The position numbers and the translations under genes are program-made. From the NCBI GenBank assembly GCA_964548225.1, contig CAZJQP010000043.1, forward strand, positions 1 to 40,014: 40,014 bases of DNA, written 5' to 3'. Below the pieces are notes generated by a model. The model searched no databases and had not been told where the DNA came from. It saw nothing but the letters and a program-made list of their open reading frames with translations. This stretch comes from CALMEH01 sp964548225. Lineage in GTDB: Bacteria > Acidobacteriota > Blastocatellia > Pyrinomonadales > Pyrinomonadaceae. Below are positions 14,593 to 22,378 of this stretch, in pieces. Position 1 is the stretch's first letter. The number at the start of each line of letters is the position of its first letter.

Positions 14593-15567
14593 ATGACGGA
14601 AGAAATTCAAAAACTCGTAACTGTGTCGGAAACAAACTGTTACCGCTATCTGTTAGGTCGGATGGCGGAAGATGAAATCTTGGATTTTGATGAAGTTTGT
14701 TTTGCCGATGACGCTTGCGCCGAAGAACTCGAAGCCATTCGGGAAGAACTGATTGACCGCTATTTGCAAAAAGATTTGAGCGTATCAGACCGACGGGATT
14801 TTGAAAATTATTTTCTCGTATCGCCGCATCATCGGAAAAAGTTGGAATTTTCAAAAAGTTTGATGGCGAATTTTGCACAAAAGAGAAGTTTTTGGGCGGC
14901 TTTTGCAGAGCGGGCAAATTTTGGAGCAATCGCAAATTTTTTTTCTGCGGCTAATTTGAAAACGGCGAGTTTAGCCGTTGCTTCATTGTTGATTTTGCTG
15001 TTTGGTTTTTGGCTTTTGATTTCGTGGCTTTCAAAGCCGAATGAAATTGTTCTCGTGCCGAATAACAATCAAAATTTGAATCAAAACATCACTTTGCCGC
15101 CGAGCGTTACGCCAAATTCAAACGAAAAAATAAATCTTTCTCCAAACGAAAATAAAAACATTACCAACAAACCGACAAACTCCGAAACGCCAAAGAAAAC
15201 GCCGGAAGCAAACACGGAAATTACGGACACAAGCCCTGTTTTTGTTACGTTTTTGCCGATTCCGGCACTTCGCGCCACAGGCGGTGAAAAACCGCTCGTC
15301 ATCGGAAAAAATTTTTCTGCCGTGCGCCTTCAAATTGATGCTCCGGCGGACAAATCTAAAAAATATTTCGTTTCAATTCGCACGGCAGACGGCGCAGAAG
15401 TTTGGAAATCGCCGATAAATGTCGGGAAAAATTCCAAGATAGTATTTTTGACCGTTCCGGCGAAAGTTTTCTCCAACAACGACTACAAACTTGAAGTTTT
15501 TGAATCGGACAACGCACAGGAAAGCGTTGATGCATATTCGTTTCGGGTTGAGAAAAAGAACCGATAA
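14593..15567 (+). CDS. Membrane-anchored regulator, probable anti-sigma factor
   Basis: 324 aa from ATG 14593; an earlier TTG at 14560 would lie upstream of the expected transcript start. The cytoplasmic part (1-120) has the pattern YLLGRMAEDEILDFDEVCFADD...EELIDRYLQKDLSVSDRRDFENYFLVSPHHRKKLEF, common in acidobacterial proteins next to sigma factors; it lacks a zinc-finger HxxxCxxC. A single membrane helix spans about 125-147. A long Asn/Pro/Thr-rich linker (150-230) follows, then a periplasmic beta-domain (about 235-320). Adjacent placement after the sigma gene and before an exported CHAT protein suggests transmembrane control of sigma activity. Anti-sigma function is inference from layout. 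Confidence 0.72.
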   Translation: MTEEIQKLVTVSETNCYRYLLGRMAEDEILDFDEVCFADDACAEELEAIREELIDRYLQKDLSVSDRRDFENYFLVSPHHRKKLEFSKSLMANFAQKRSFWAAFAERANFGAIANFFSAANLKTASLAVASLLILLFGFWLLISWLSKPNEIVLVPNNNQNLNQNITLPPSVTPNSNEKINLSPNENKNITNKPTNSETPKKTPEANTEITDTSPVFVTFLPIPALRATGGEKPLVIGKNFSAVRLQIDAPADKSKKYFVSIRTADGAEVWKSPINVGKNSKIVFLTVPAKVFSNNDYKLEVFESDNAQESVDAYSFRVEKKNR

Positions 15568-15620
15568 AGATTCCCGAAAGATTGTGCTAAAATGTTTGGC
15601 ACATTAAGAGGAGAATTTTT

Positions 15621-18600
15621 ATGAAGCGAATTGCGTTATTTTTGAATCTGATTTGTCTGATATTTGTCGGCGCAATTTCCGCGCAAAACTTGAAAAAGCT
15701 GACGACTGGCGAATCGTTTGAAAAAGAATTGAGCGGCGGCGAAGCGCATCAATATAAAATTCAAGCGAACGCAGATTTTTATTTGCGCCTATCGGTTGAG
15801 CAGAAAGGAATTGATGTCGTTGTAACTTTGCTTGATTCAAGTAATAAAAAAGTTTTTGAAATCAACAGCCCGACCGCCGCGCAAGGTGTGGAACTGGTTT
15901 CACTTATCACACCAAGCGCAGGCGAATACACGCTTGAAATAAAATCTTCCGACAAATCCCTGCCGAAAGGTTTTTACAAATTAAATTTTGAAGAATTAAC
16001 CGCCGCCACCGAAAAAAATCGCAACCGTGCCAACGCCGACAAATTATTTGCTGAAGCCGAAAAATATAAATTCAATCCAACAGCCGAAAATCTGCAAAAT
16101 TCTTTGCCGAAATATGACGAAGCCGCAAAACTCTACGAATCAGCCGAAGATTTTCACGGTGCGGGAAATGCGCTGAACAATTCGGGTGAAGCGATGTATT
16201 ATCTGGCAATGTATGAGAAATCGCGCGAAAATTTCAAAAAAGCCGCGATGTTTTTCAAAAAAGCCGGAGCGCGAGGCGAAGAAGCCTTAGCCAATTCAAA
16301 TGTCGGCGCGATTTATGCCGCGTTTGGCGAGCTGCAAAAAGCGGTTGAATTTTACTTGCCTGCATTGGACGTTTTCGTTGAAATAAAAGACCGCCAAAAC
16401 GAAGCGGTTACGAGAAGCAACATTGCCGATGCTTATCGCCAACTCGGTAGAACACAAGAAGCATTTGTTTTAATTCAACGTGCAGAAGAACTTTGCCGCG
16501 GTGTTTGCGACAAAGGAAATTCGGCGGCGGTGGCAACAAATTTCGGAGGCATTTATGATGCTCTAGGCAATTATCAAAAAGCAATCGAATACTATTTACA
16601 ATCTTTGCCCGTTTTTCGAGAAACTAATCAGCGTGTTGGTGAGGGCAGAACTCTGAGCAATATCGGCGCGGCTTATCATAATCTAGGAGAACCCCGAAAT
16701 GCGATTGAGTATTTTCTGCAATCTTTGCCGATTCTCAAGGAAACCGGCGATATTGTTTCGGAAGCCGTTACGCTTGCAAATCTTGCCATCAGCTATCAAC
16801 ATCTCGGTAATTACGCGGAAGCGGAAAAACGCTATGCGGAAGCCTTAAAAATCTTTCGAGCCGTTAAAGATCGAAACGGTGAAACCAATGTTTTGTCAAA
16901 TTTGGGTGTGCTTTCTTACACGACAAACAATCATCAAAAAGCCCTCGAATATTACACTCAAGCCTTGCCGATTGCGAAGGAAACCGCCAACAAAACGAGC
17001 GAAGCACGTTTGCTTTATTATCTCGGACAAAATTATATCGAACTGAACGACGCGGCGAAAGCAAAGGAAAATTTGACGCAAGCCGTAAAATTTTTACGAG
17101 AAACCGGCGATAAAGATATTGAATCGCGCAGTCTTTTCGAATTGTCGGTTTTGGAGCAGAAAAACGGCAATTTGGGCGAATCGCTTCGCTTTATTGAAGA
17201 AGCAACGACAATGATTGAAGAAAACCGCGCTCAGATTTCCGGCACCGATTTCCGCGTTTCTTATTTCGCGCAGTTTCAAGGTTTTTATCAGCAATTCATC
17301 GGCGTTTTGATGGAGAATCGCAAGCAAAATCCGAACGGAAACTTTGCCGCGAAAGCCTTTGAAATCAGTGAGCGTTCGCGTTCCAGAGGTTTGATTGATT
17401 TGCTTTCGGAGTCGCGGATTGACATTCGGCAAGGCGTTGAGGCGAAACTTTTAGAAAAAGAAAAACAACTCAAACAACAAATCAGCGCGATTGCCGAAAA
17501 GCTGTTTCGTCAAGGCGCAAGCGAAAAGGAAAAAGTTGTTTTGGAAAAAGATTTGCGCGATTTTAAGCTCGAATTGCAAAAGGTTTCCGGCGAAATCAAA
17601 CTCAAAAGTCCACAATATGCCGCACTTTCTCAGCCGACATTTTTGTCTGTCGCGGACGTGCAGAAATTTTTAGATGAAAATACGATTTTGCTCGAATTTT
17701 CGCTCGGTGAAAAGCAAAGTTATGCTTGGGCAATTGGCAAAAACCAAACAGAAAGTTTTGTTCTGCCGTCGCGTTTTGAAATCGAAAGCAAGGCGAAAAA
17801 AGTTTATGAATTGCTCACGGCGCGGCAACCTTTGGCGAATGAAACTTCCGCTCAAACTAATGCGAGAGTTGAAAAAGCCGATGCCGAATATCCGAAAGCG
17901 ACAAACGATTTGAGCCGTGTTTTGTTTGGCGAAATTTATCCGAAATTGAAAGACAAGCGGCTTTTGATTGTCGCGGACGGCGCATTGCAATATATTCCGT
18001 TTGCCGCGTTGCCGGTGCCTTCGGACAAAACTCCGACGAAATTGCAAGAAATCACGCCGCTCATTATAAATCACGAAATCATCAATCTTCCGTCCGCGTC
18101 GCTTCTTGCGGCTTTGCCCAAGCAAACGCAGACGCAAACGAGCATTTTGACTTTTGCCGATGCAGTTTTTGATGAAAAAGATGCGCGTTTGAAAACCGCC
18201 GCGATTAAAGAAACAAACACGCCGAAAAATTTGCCTTCCTTGAAAACTCGCGGCGATTTGCGGCGTTTGGTTTTTTCAAAAGACGAAGCGAACGGCATCA
18301 ATCTTCTCGCACCGCAGGGAAATCCGAAGCCGGTTTTAGGTTTCGACGCAAATCTTTCGCGTATTTTGAGTGAAGATTTCAGCAAATACCGATTTGTTCA
18401 TTTTGCAACGCACGGAATTTTGGACGCGCAAAATCCCGAATTGAGCGGAATTGTTCTGTCTTTATTTGACCAAAACGGCAAACCGCGCAACGGATTTCTT
18501 GGTTTGTCGGATATTTACAATCTGAAAATGCCCGTCGAAATGGTTGTGCTTTCGGCGTGTCAAACCGCGCTCGGCAAAGACGTGCGTGGTGAAGGTTTGG

Positions 18601-18836
18601 TCGGTCTGACACGCGGATTTATGTATGCGGGCGCAAGGCGCGTCGTAGCGAGTCTTTGGAATGTGAATGATAATTCGACCGCGCAACTGATGCGCCGAAT
18701 GTATTCAAAAATCCTCAAAGACGGCGCAACGCCCGCCGCCGCTCTACGCCAAGCCCAAATCGAAATGTGGAAGAAACCGCAAGGCAATCAACCGTTTTAT
18801 TGGGCGGCTTTTACGATTCAGGGCGATTTCAGGTGA
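15621..18836 (+). CDS. Exported TPR-CHAT protein (caspase-like peptidase domain)
   Basis: 1071 aa with AAGAGGAGAA before the ATG. Signal peptide MKRIALFLNLICLIFVGAISA|Q. Residues 25-130 form a beta-domain (pre-peptidase-like: 'EAHQYKIQANADFYLRLSVEQKG'). Residues about 155-520 hold some eight or nine TPR units (NLGAAYHNLGEPRNAIEYFLQSL type). A coiled-coil region follows (600-680), then a CHAT domain to the C-terminus with the catalytic dyad H931 (FATHG) and C980 (LSACQT). CHAT proteins are clan-CD cysteine peptidases or their relatives. Being exported and located after the sigma and membrane-regulator genes, it might process the regulator or a surface substrate; this is untested inference. Confidence 0.92.
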   Translation: MKRIALFLNLICLIFVGAISAQNLKKLTTGESFEKELSGGEAHQYKIQANADFYLRLSVEQKGIDVVVTLLDSSNKKVFEINSPTAAQGVELVSLITPSAGEYTLEIKSSDKSLPKGFYKLNFEELTAATEKNRNRANADKLFAEAEKYKFNPTAENLQNSLPKYDEAAKLYESAEDFHGAGNALNNSGEAMYYLAMYEKSRENFKKAAMFFKKAGARGEEALANSNVGAIYAAFGELQKAVEFYLPALDVFVEIKDRQNEAVTRSNIADAYRQLGRTQEAFVLIQRAEELCRGVCDKGNSAAVATNFGGIYDALGNYQKAIEYYLQSLPVFRETNQRVGEGRTLSNIGAAYHNLGEPRNAIEYFLQSLPILKETGDIVSEAVTLANLAISYQHLGNYAEAEKRYAEALKIFRAVKDRNGETNVLSNLGVLSYTTNNHQKALEYYTQALPIAKETANKTSEARLLYYLGQNYIELNDAAKAKENLTQAVKFLRETGDKDIESRSLFELSVLEQKNGNLGESLRFIEEATTMIEENRAQISGTDFRVSYFAQFQGFYQQFIGVLMENRKQNPNGNFAAKAFEISERSRSRGLIDLLSESRIDIRQGVEAKLLEKEKQLKQQISAIAEKLFRQGASEKEKVVLEKDLRDFKLELQKVSGEIKLKSPQYAALSQPTFLSVADVQKFLDENTILLEFSLGEKQSYAWAIGKNQTESFVLPSRFEIESKAKKVYELLTARQPLANETSAQTNARVEKADAEYPKATNDLSRVLFGEIYPKLKDKRLLIVADGALQYIPFAALPVPSDKTPTKLQEITPLIINHEIINLPSASLLAALPKQTQTQTSILTFADAVFDEKDARLKTAAIKETNTPKNLPSLKTRGDLRRLVFSKDEANGINLLAPQGNPKPVLGFDANLSRILSEDFSKYRFVHFATHGILDAQNPELSGIVLSLFDQNGKPRNGFLGLSDIYNLKMPVEMVVLSACQTALGKDVRGEGLVGLTRGFMYAGARRVVASLWNVNDNSTAQLMRRMYSKILKDGATPAAALRQAQIEMWKKPQGNQPFYWAAFTIQGDFR

Positions 18837-18839
18837 ATT

Positions 18840-18978
18840 GTTCTGAGTTCCAACTTCAGTTGGCAAACCGCGTGCGAAGCATCGCGGTTTCTGCATTGAT
18901 TAAAATTCAAGCTAATCAGCGCAGGCAAACGCGAAGCTATCGCTCGCGGTTGCGCCAACTGAAGTTGGAACTCAGAAC
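18840..18978. repeat. REP-like inverted pair (family B)
   Basis: Perfect 25-bp terminal inverted repeats (18840-18864 and 18954-18978; GTTCTGAGTTCCAACTTCAG) enclose 89 bases. Each arm contains the hairpin CCAACT-TC-AGTTGG preceded by the tag GTTCTGAG. Inner CCGCG/CGCGG segments extend the pairing. It starts 3 bases after the CHAT stop codon. It has the same architecture as the elements at 4664, 29718, 31752 and 37158 but a different stem. Confidence 0.85.
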
Positions 18979-19120
18979 TTTTGCCGGATGCTTTAGGTAA
19001 GGTTTCTGATTTTGCACGGTCTTTACTAAGCGGAAACAATAATTTCAGAGATTTCGAGAACTTCGATAAAAAAGAGATGACCTGTAAATGCTTGAAAATA
19101 CAATATCTTAAAAAAAAAAT

Positions 19121-19159
19121 GAAATTTCTCTGTAATTTTTTTTCGATTTTTCCATATAA
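19121..19159 (+). promoter_or_regulatory. Promoter-like motif, copy 2 (in front of the LamG/VCBS gene)
   Basis: TGTAAT (19131-19136), 16-bp spacer (T7 then CGATTTTTC), CATATAA (19153-19159). All 39 bases are identical to 21602-21640, including GAAATTTCTC upstream of the first box. The ATG of the LamG/VCBS gene is 46 bases downstream with AGAGG in between. The preceding part of the gap (18979-19120) shows no gene. Confidence 0.75.
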
Positions 19160-19204
19160 GTCTGAGAGGTAAAAAAATCAGATTAAAAATTAGAGGAAAA
19201 AATT

Positions 19205-21532
19205 ATGACAAATACAAAATTCAACAAATCTTTCAAGGCTTTAGCTTTTACACTCGGCTTAACGGCAATCTTGCTTTTCGGCATTTCAACCAAAACGCAA
19301 GCCGCGCCAAACGCCTGTGTGCAACCGCCTTCGGGTTTGGTTTCTTGGTGGCGCGGAGAAGGAAATGCAAACGACGCTCGCAATAATAATAACGGAACTT
19401 TGCAGAACGGCACGGCTTTTTCGGCGGGCAAAGTCGGACAGTCTTTTAATTTCGACGGCGTGAATGATTTTGTGCAGATTCCCGACAGTCCGAGTTTGAG
19501 TATGACAAACGAGATTACTATCGAAACTTGGATTAATCCCGATTCGATTACGGGGCAAAACAGAGGCATCGTGTCGAAATACGATTTTCCGATTCAAGCG
19601 AGTTATTTGTTGTTTTTGACGAGTTCGGGCAATCCGGTTTTCGCCGTTTATCAATCAAACGGCGCGGGCGGATTTCTGATTCGCTCGGTTCGTTCGGCAA
19701 ACACGATTCCCGTCGGAACTTTTACGCATCTTGCCGCAACTTTTAATACTTCGGGACAAGTGATGAAGATTTATGTCAACGGCGTAGAAACTTCGACTTC
19801 GCTCGATAACCCCGACACGATAACTTCGATTTACGACAGCAACGTGCCTGTCCGCATTGGAAGCTACATCGAATCCGGCTCGCCTTTGGTTTTCGATGGT
19901 TTGATTGATGAGCCTTCAATCTACAACCGCGCTCTTTCCGCATCAGAAATTCAATCCGCTTTTACTGCTGGAAGCGACGGCAAATGTCTTCCGCAATGTG
20001 TTCAAGCACCGTCAAATTTAGTTAGTTGGTGGCGGGCGGAAGGAAATGCAAGCGATTTTCGTGGTATAAACAACGGCACATTACAGAATGGCGCGACATT
20101 TTCGATGGGCAAGGTTGGGCAGGCGTTTAGTTTTGACGGTGTAAATGATTGGGTTCAAATTTCCGATAGTCCTTCCTTTACATTTAACACAGATGAAATC
20201 AGCGTTGAATCGTGGATTAAATTAACTGCCGACACTAGTAATGCAAATCAAACAATATTAGCTCAATATACGAATTTTGAACCAAATCCGCAATATAGTT
20301 TTTACTTTGGAGTTTTGAGTTCTGGCAGAAAAGGCAGATTCAATGTTTATCAAAATTCAAGTGGTAGTGTGTTTCAAGGTGTATTAACTGATGCACCGCT
20401 TCCGCTTAATACACTAATCCACGTTGCTGCCACTTTTAAACTAACAACGCAGGAGATGAAATTTTATGTTAATGGGGTAGAAGTCCCTGCCTCTCCTTTT
20501 CCGGGTTCTCAAGCTATAACTTCAATCTATGACAGCACGAGTGCCGTTCGAATAGGTGCGGTAACTTCGCCTATTTTTACTTTTCCTTTGGCGGGATTGA
20601 TTGACGAAGTTTCGATATACAACCGCTCACTTTCCGCATCCGAAATTCAATCAATCTACAACGCCGACAGCGCGGGAAAATGCGTTTCTGCGCCGAGCAG
20701 TAAATTCGACTACGACGGCGACGGCAAGACCGACATTTCAATTTTCCGTCCCGCGCAAGGCGAATGGTGGTATTTGAAATCTTCGGACGGCGGGAATTTT
20801 GCCGCACAGTTTGGGCAATCCACCGATAAAATCGTTCCCGCCGATTACACGGGCGACGGCAAGACGGATTTTGCTTTTTTCCGTCCTTCGAGCGGACAAT
20901 GGTTTGTTCTCCGTAGCGAAGATAATTCATTTTTCGCCTTTCCATTCGGCACAAGCACGGACACTCCCGTTCCGGCGGATTACGATGGCGACGGCAAGGC
21001 TGATGCGGCGGTTTTTCGGGCTTCGACACAAACTTGGTTTATTCAAAAATCTTCGGGCGGAACAGACATCATCGGCTTTGGCGCGGCAAACGATAAACCT
21101 GTCGTCGCAGATTACGACGGCGACAGCAAGGCTGATATTGCGATTTACCGCAACAACGGCGGAGTCAGCGAATGGTGGATTCGCCGCAGTTCAGATTCCA
21201 CGGTTTTCGCCGCACAATTCGGTGCGGCAACCGACAAAGCAGTTCAGGGCGACTACACAGGCGACGGCAAAACGGACATTGCCGTCTGGCGACCTTCAAA
21301 CGGAAATTGGTTTGTCCTGAGAAGCGAAGATTTTTCGTTCTACGCCTTTCCGTTTGGCGCAAACGGCGACACTCCCGTTGCCGGAGATTACGACGGCGAC
21401 GGCAAATTTGACGCAGGCGTTTTCCGTCCGACAAATCAAACTTGGTTCGTTCAGCGTTCAACCGCCGGAACTCTAATTCAAACTTTCGGAATAAACGGCG
21501 ATTTGCCCACGCCGAATGCTTACATCCCGTAA
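19205..21532 (+). CDS. Exported LamG / VCBS-repeat protein
   Basis: 775 aa. Signal peptide to about residue 34 (ALAFTLGLTAILLFGISTKTQA|AP). Two LamG/concanavalin-like domains follow in tandem, each opening with 'SGLVSWWRGEGNANDAR' or 'SNLVSWWRAEGNASDFR' and ending 'GLIDEPSIYNRALSASEIQ' or 'GLIDEVSIYNRSLSASEIQ' (about 36-258 and 262-488). From residue 500, six or seven FG-GAP/VCBS-type repeats of about 40-55 aa carry calcium-loop motifs (DYDGDGKTDI, DYTGDGKTDF). Likely a secreted or surface carbohydrate-binding propeller protein. The gene has its own promoter motif and terminator, so it is monocistronic. The VCBS part is closely similar to that of the gene at 22379. Confidence 0.93.
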   Translation: MTNTKFNKSFKALAFTLGLTAILLFGISTKTQAAPNACVQPPSGLVSWWRGEGNANDARNNNNGTLQNGTAFSAGKVGQSFNFDGVNDFVQIPDSPSLSMTNEITIETWINPDSITGQNRGIVSKYDFPIQASYLLFLTSSGNPVFAVYQSNGAGGFLIRSVRSANTIPVGTFTHLAATFNTSGQVMKIYVNGVETSTSLDNPDTITSIYDSNVPVRIGSYIESGSPLVFDGLIDEPSIYNRALSASEIQSAFTAGSDGKCLPQCVQAPSNLVSWWRAEGNASDFRGINNGTLQNGATFSMGKVGQAFSFDGVNDWVQISDSPSFTFNTDEISVESWIKLTADTSNANQTILAQYTNFEPNPQYSFYFGVLSSGRKGRFNVYQNSSGSVFQGVLTDAPLPLNTLIHVAATFKLTTQEMKFYVNGVEVPASPFPGSQAITSIYDSTSAVRIGAVTSPIFTFPLAGLIDEVSIYNRSLSASEIQSIYNADSAGKCVSAPSSKFDYDGDGKTDISIFRPAQGEWWYLKSSDGGNFAAQFGQSTDKIVPADYTGDGKTDFAFFRPSSGQWFVLRSEDNSFFAFPFGTSTDTPVPADYDGDGKADAAVFRASTQTWFIQKSSGGTDIIGFGAANDKPVVADYDGDSKADIAIYRNNGGVSEWWIRRSSDSTVFAAQFGAATDKAVQGDYTGDGKTDIAVWRPSNGNWFVLRSEDFSFYAFPFGANGDTPVAGDYDGDGKFDAGVFRPTNQTWFVQRSTAGTLIQTFGINGDLPTPNAYIP

Positions 21533-21554
21533 ATTTAATTTCAAACTTCAAAGT

Positions 21555-21582
21555 AAAAAAGCGGTCAAAAGCCGCTTTTTTT
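21555..21582 (+). terminator. Rho-independent terminator of the LamG/VCBS gene
   Basis: AAAAAGCGG-TCAAAAG-CCGCTTTTT stem-loop, 22 bases after the stop codon, followed by a T-run. It separates the gene from promoter motif copy 3, which starts 20 bases later. Confidence 0.85.
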
Positions 21583-21601
21583 CATTTTTTTTCAAAAATG
21601 C

Positions 21602-21640
21602 GAAATTTCTCTGTAATTTTTTTTCGATTTTTCCATATAA
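21602..21640 (+). promoter_or_regulatory. Promoter-like motif, copy 3 (in front of the Tat-exported protein gene)
   Basis: TGTAAT (21612-21617), 16-bp spacer, CATATAA (21634-21640); identical over 39 bp to copy 2. Here the leader to the ATG at 21801 is about 160 bases, much longer than for the other two copies. Confidence 0.75.
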
Positions 21641-21800
21641 CTTTGAAGAGCAAAAATTCCGGCATTAAGGAATAGCTTTTCAAAACAAATTCAATAGCAG
21701 AAAGATTACCAATTTTGTATGGTCTTTATCGGTTGGAAAGCGATTTGAAGCTCATCCCGTTGCTTATTGAAAAAAATAAAACTATTAGGAGAAATCAAAA

Positions 21801-22229
21801 ATGAAAAATACAGATAAGTCGAATCAGAAAGAAGAAAATGTGAAATTAACTCGGAGAAATTTGTTAAAGTCGGCGGCGGCGGTTGCACCGGCACTTTTGC
21901 TTGCTTCGGTTGCGGAGAATATTTCTGCCGCTCCAAATGGAACTCAGCCGACTGTTTTGAGCAATTTGGCAGTAGTTTCAACAAGTTCTACACAAATGAG
22001 GATTAGCGGTCGTTTGACTAACATTTCCGGTAGTGGGATTGCCGCTATGAGAGTTGATATTTTTTCGGTTGGCTTAGGTTCGTTCACTCGATGGGCAACC
22101 GTTTATACAGACGGCTCGGGAAATTTCAGCATTACCACTTTGAAGCCGTCGGTTGACAGAAAAATTCAGATTGTTATTGACGGTAACGGAGCATACAGTC
22201 AGCCGTTTCCTACGTTCAATCGTCCGTAA
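21801..22229 (+). CDS. Tat-exported small protein with Ig-like/carboxypeptidase-regulatory-like fold
   Basis: 142 aa, with TTAGGAG before the ATG. The N-terminus has a twin-arginine signal, LTRRNLLKSAAAVAPALLLA, with cleavage probably after ENISA, so it is exported folded. The mature part (about 95 aa) reads as a beta-sandwich: 'MRISGRLTNISGSGIAAMRVDIFSVG...TVYTDGSGNFSITTLKPS', similar in pattern to CarboxypepD_reg-like domains. No catalytic residues are evident. It carries promoter motif copy 3, and the VCBS gene follows 149 bases later, possibly on the same transcript. Function unknown. Confidence 0.78.
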   Translation: MKNTDKSNQKEENVKLTRRNLLKSAAAVAPALLLASVAENISAAPNGTQPTVLSNLAVVSTSSTQMRISGRLTNISGSGIAAMRVDIFSVGLGSFTRWATVYTDGSGNFSITTLKPSVDRKIQIVIDGNGAYSQPFPTFNRP

Positions 22230-22378
22230 AAACATCTGAAATTATCAAAGATAATGAACGGTTGAATTTATAACGAGCATTGTCAGCGCGTATGACGAAA
22301 ATAATTAAGGTTGAAAGCGCGTTTCCGATAATGTTCGTTCAAATACAGAGTCATTTGAGAAAACTAAAAAGGAGAAAT

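Noticed and set aside
22280..22378. Upstream start for the FG-GAP/VCBS gene
   Set aside because: It would add 33 residues before a clear signal peptide and lacks a ribosome binding site, whereas 22379 has AAGGAG at the right distance.
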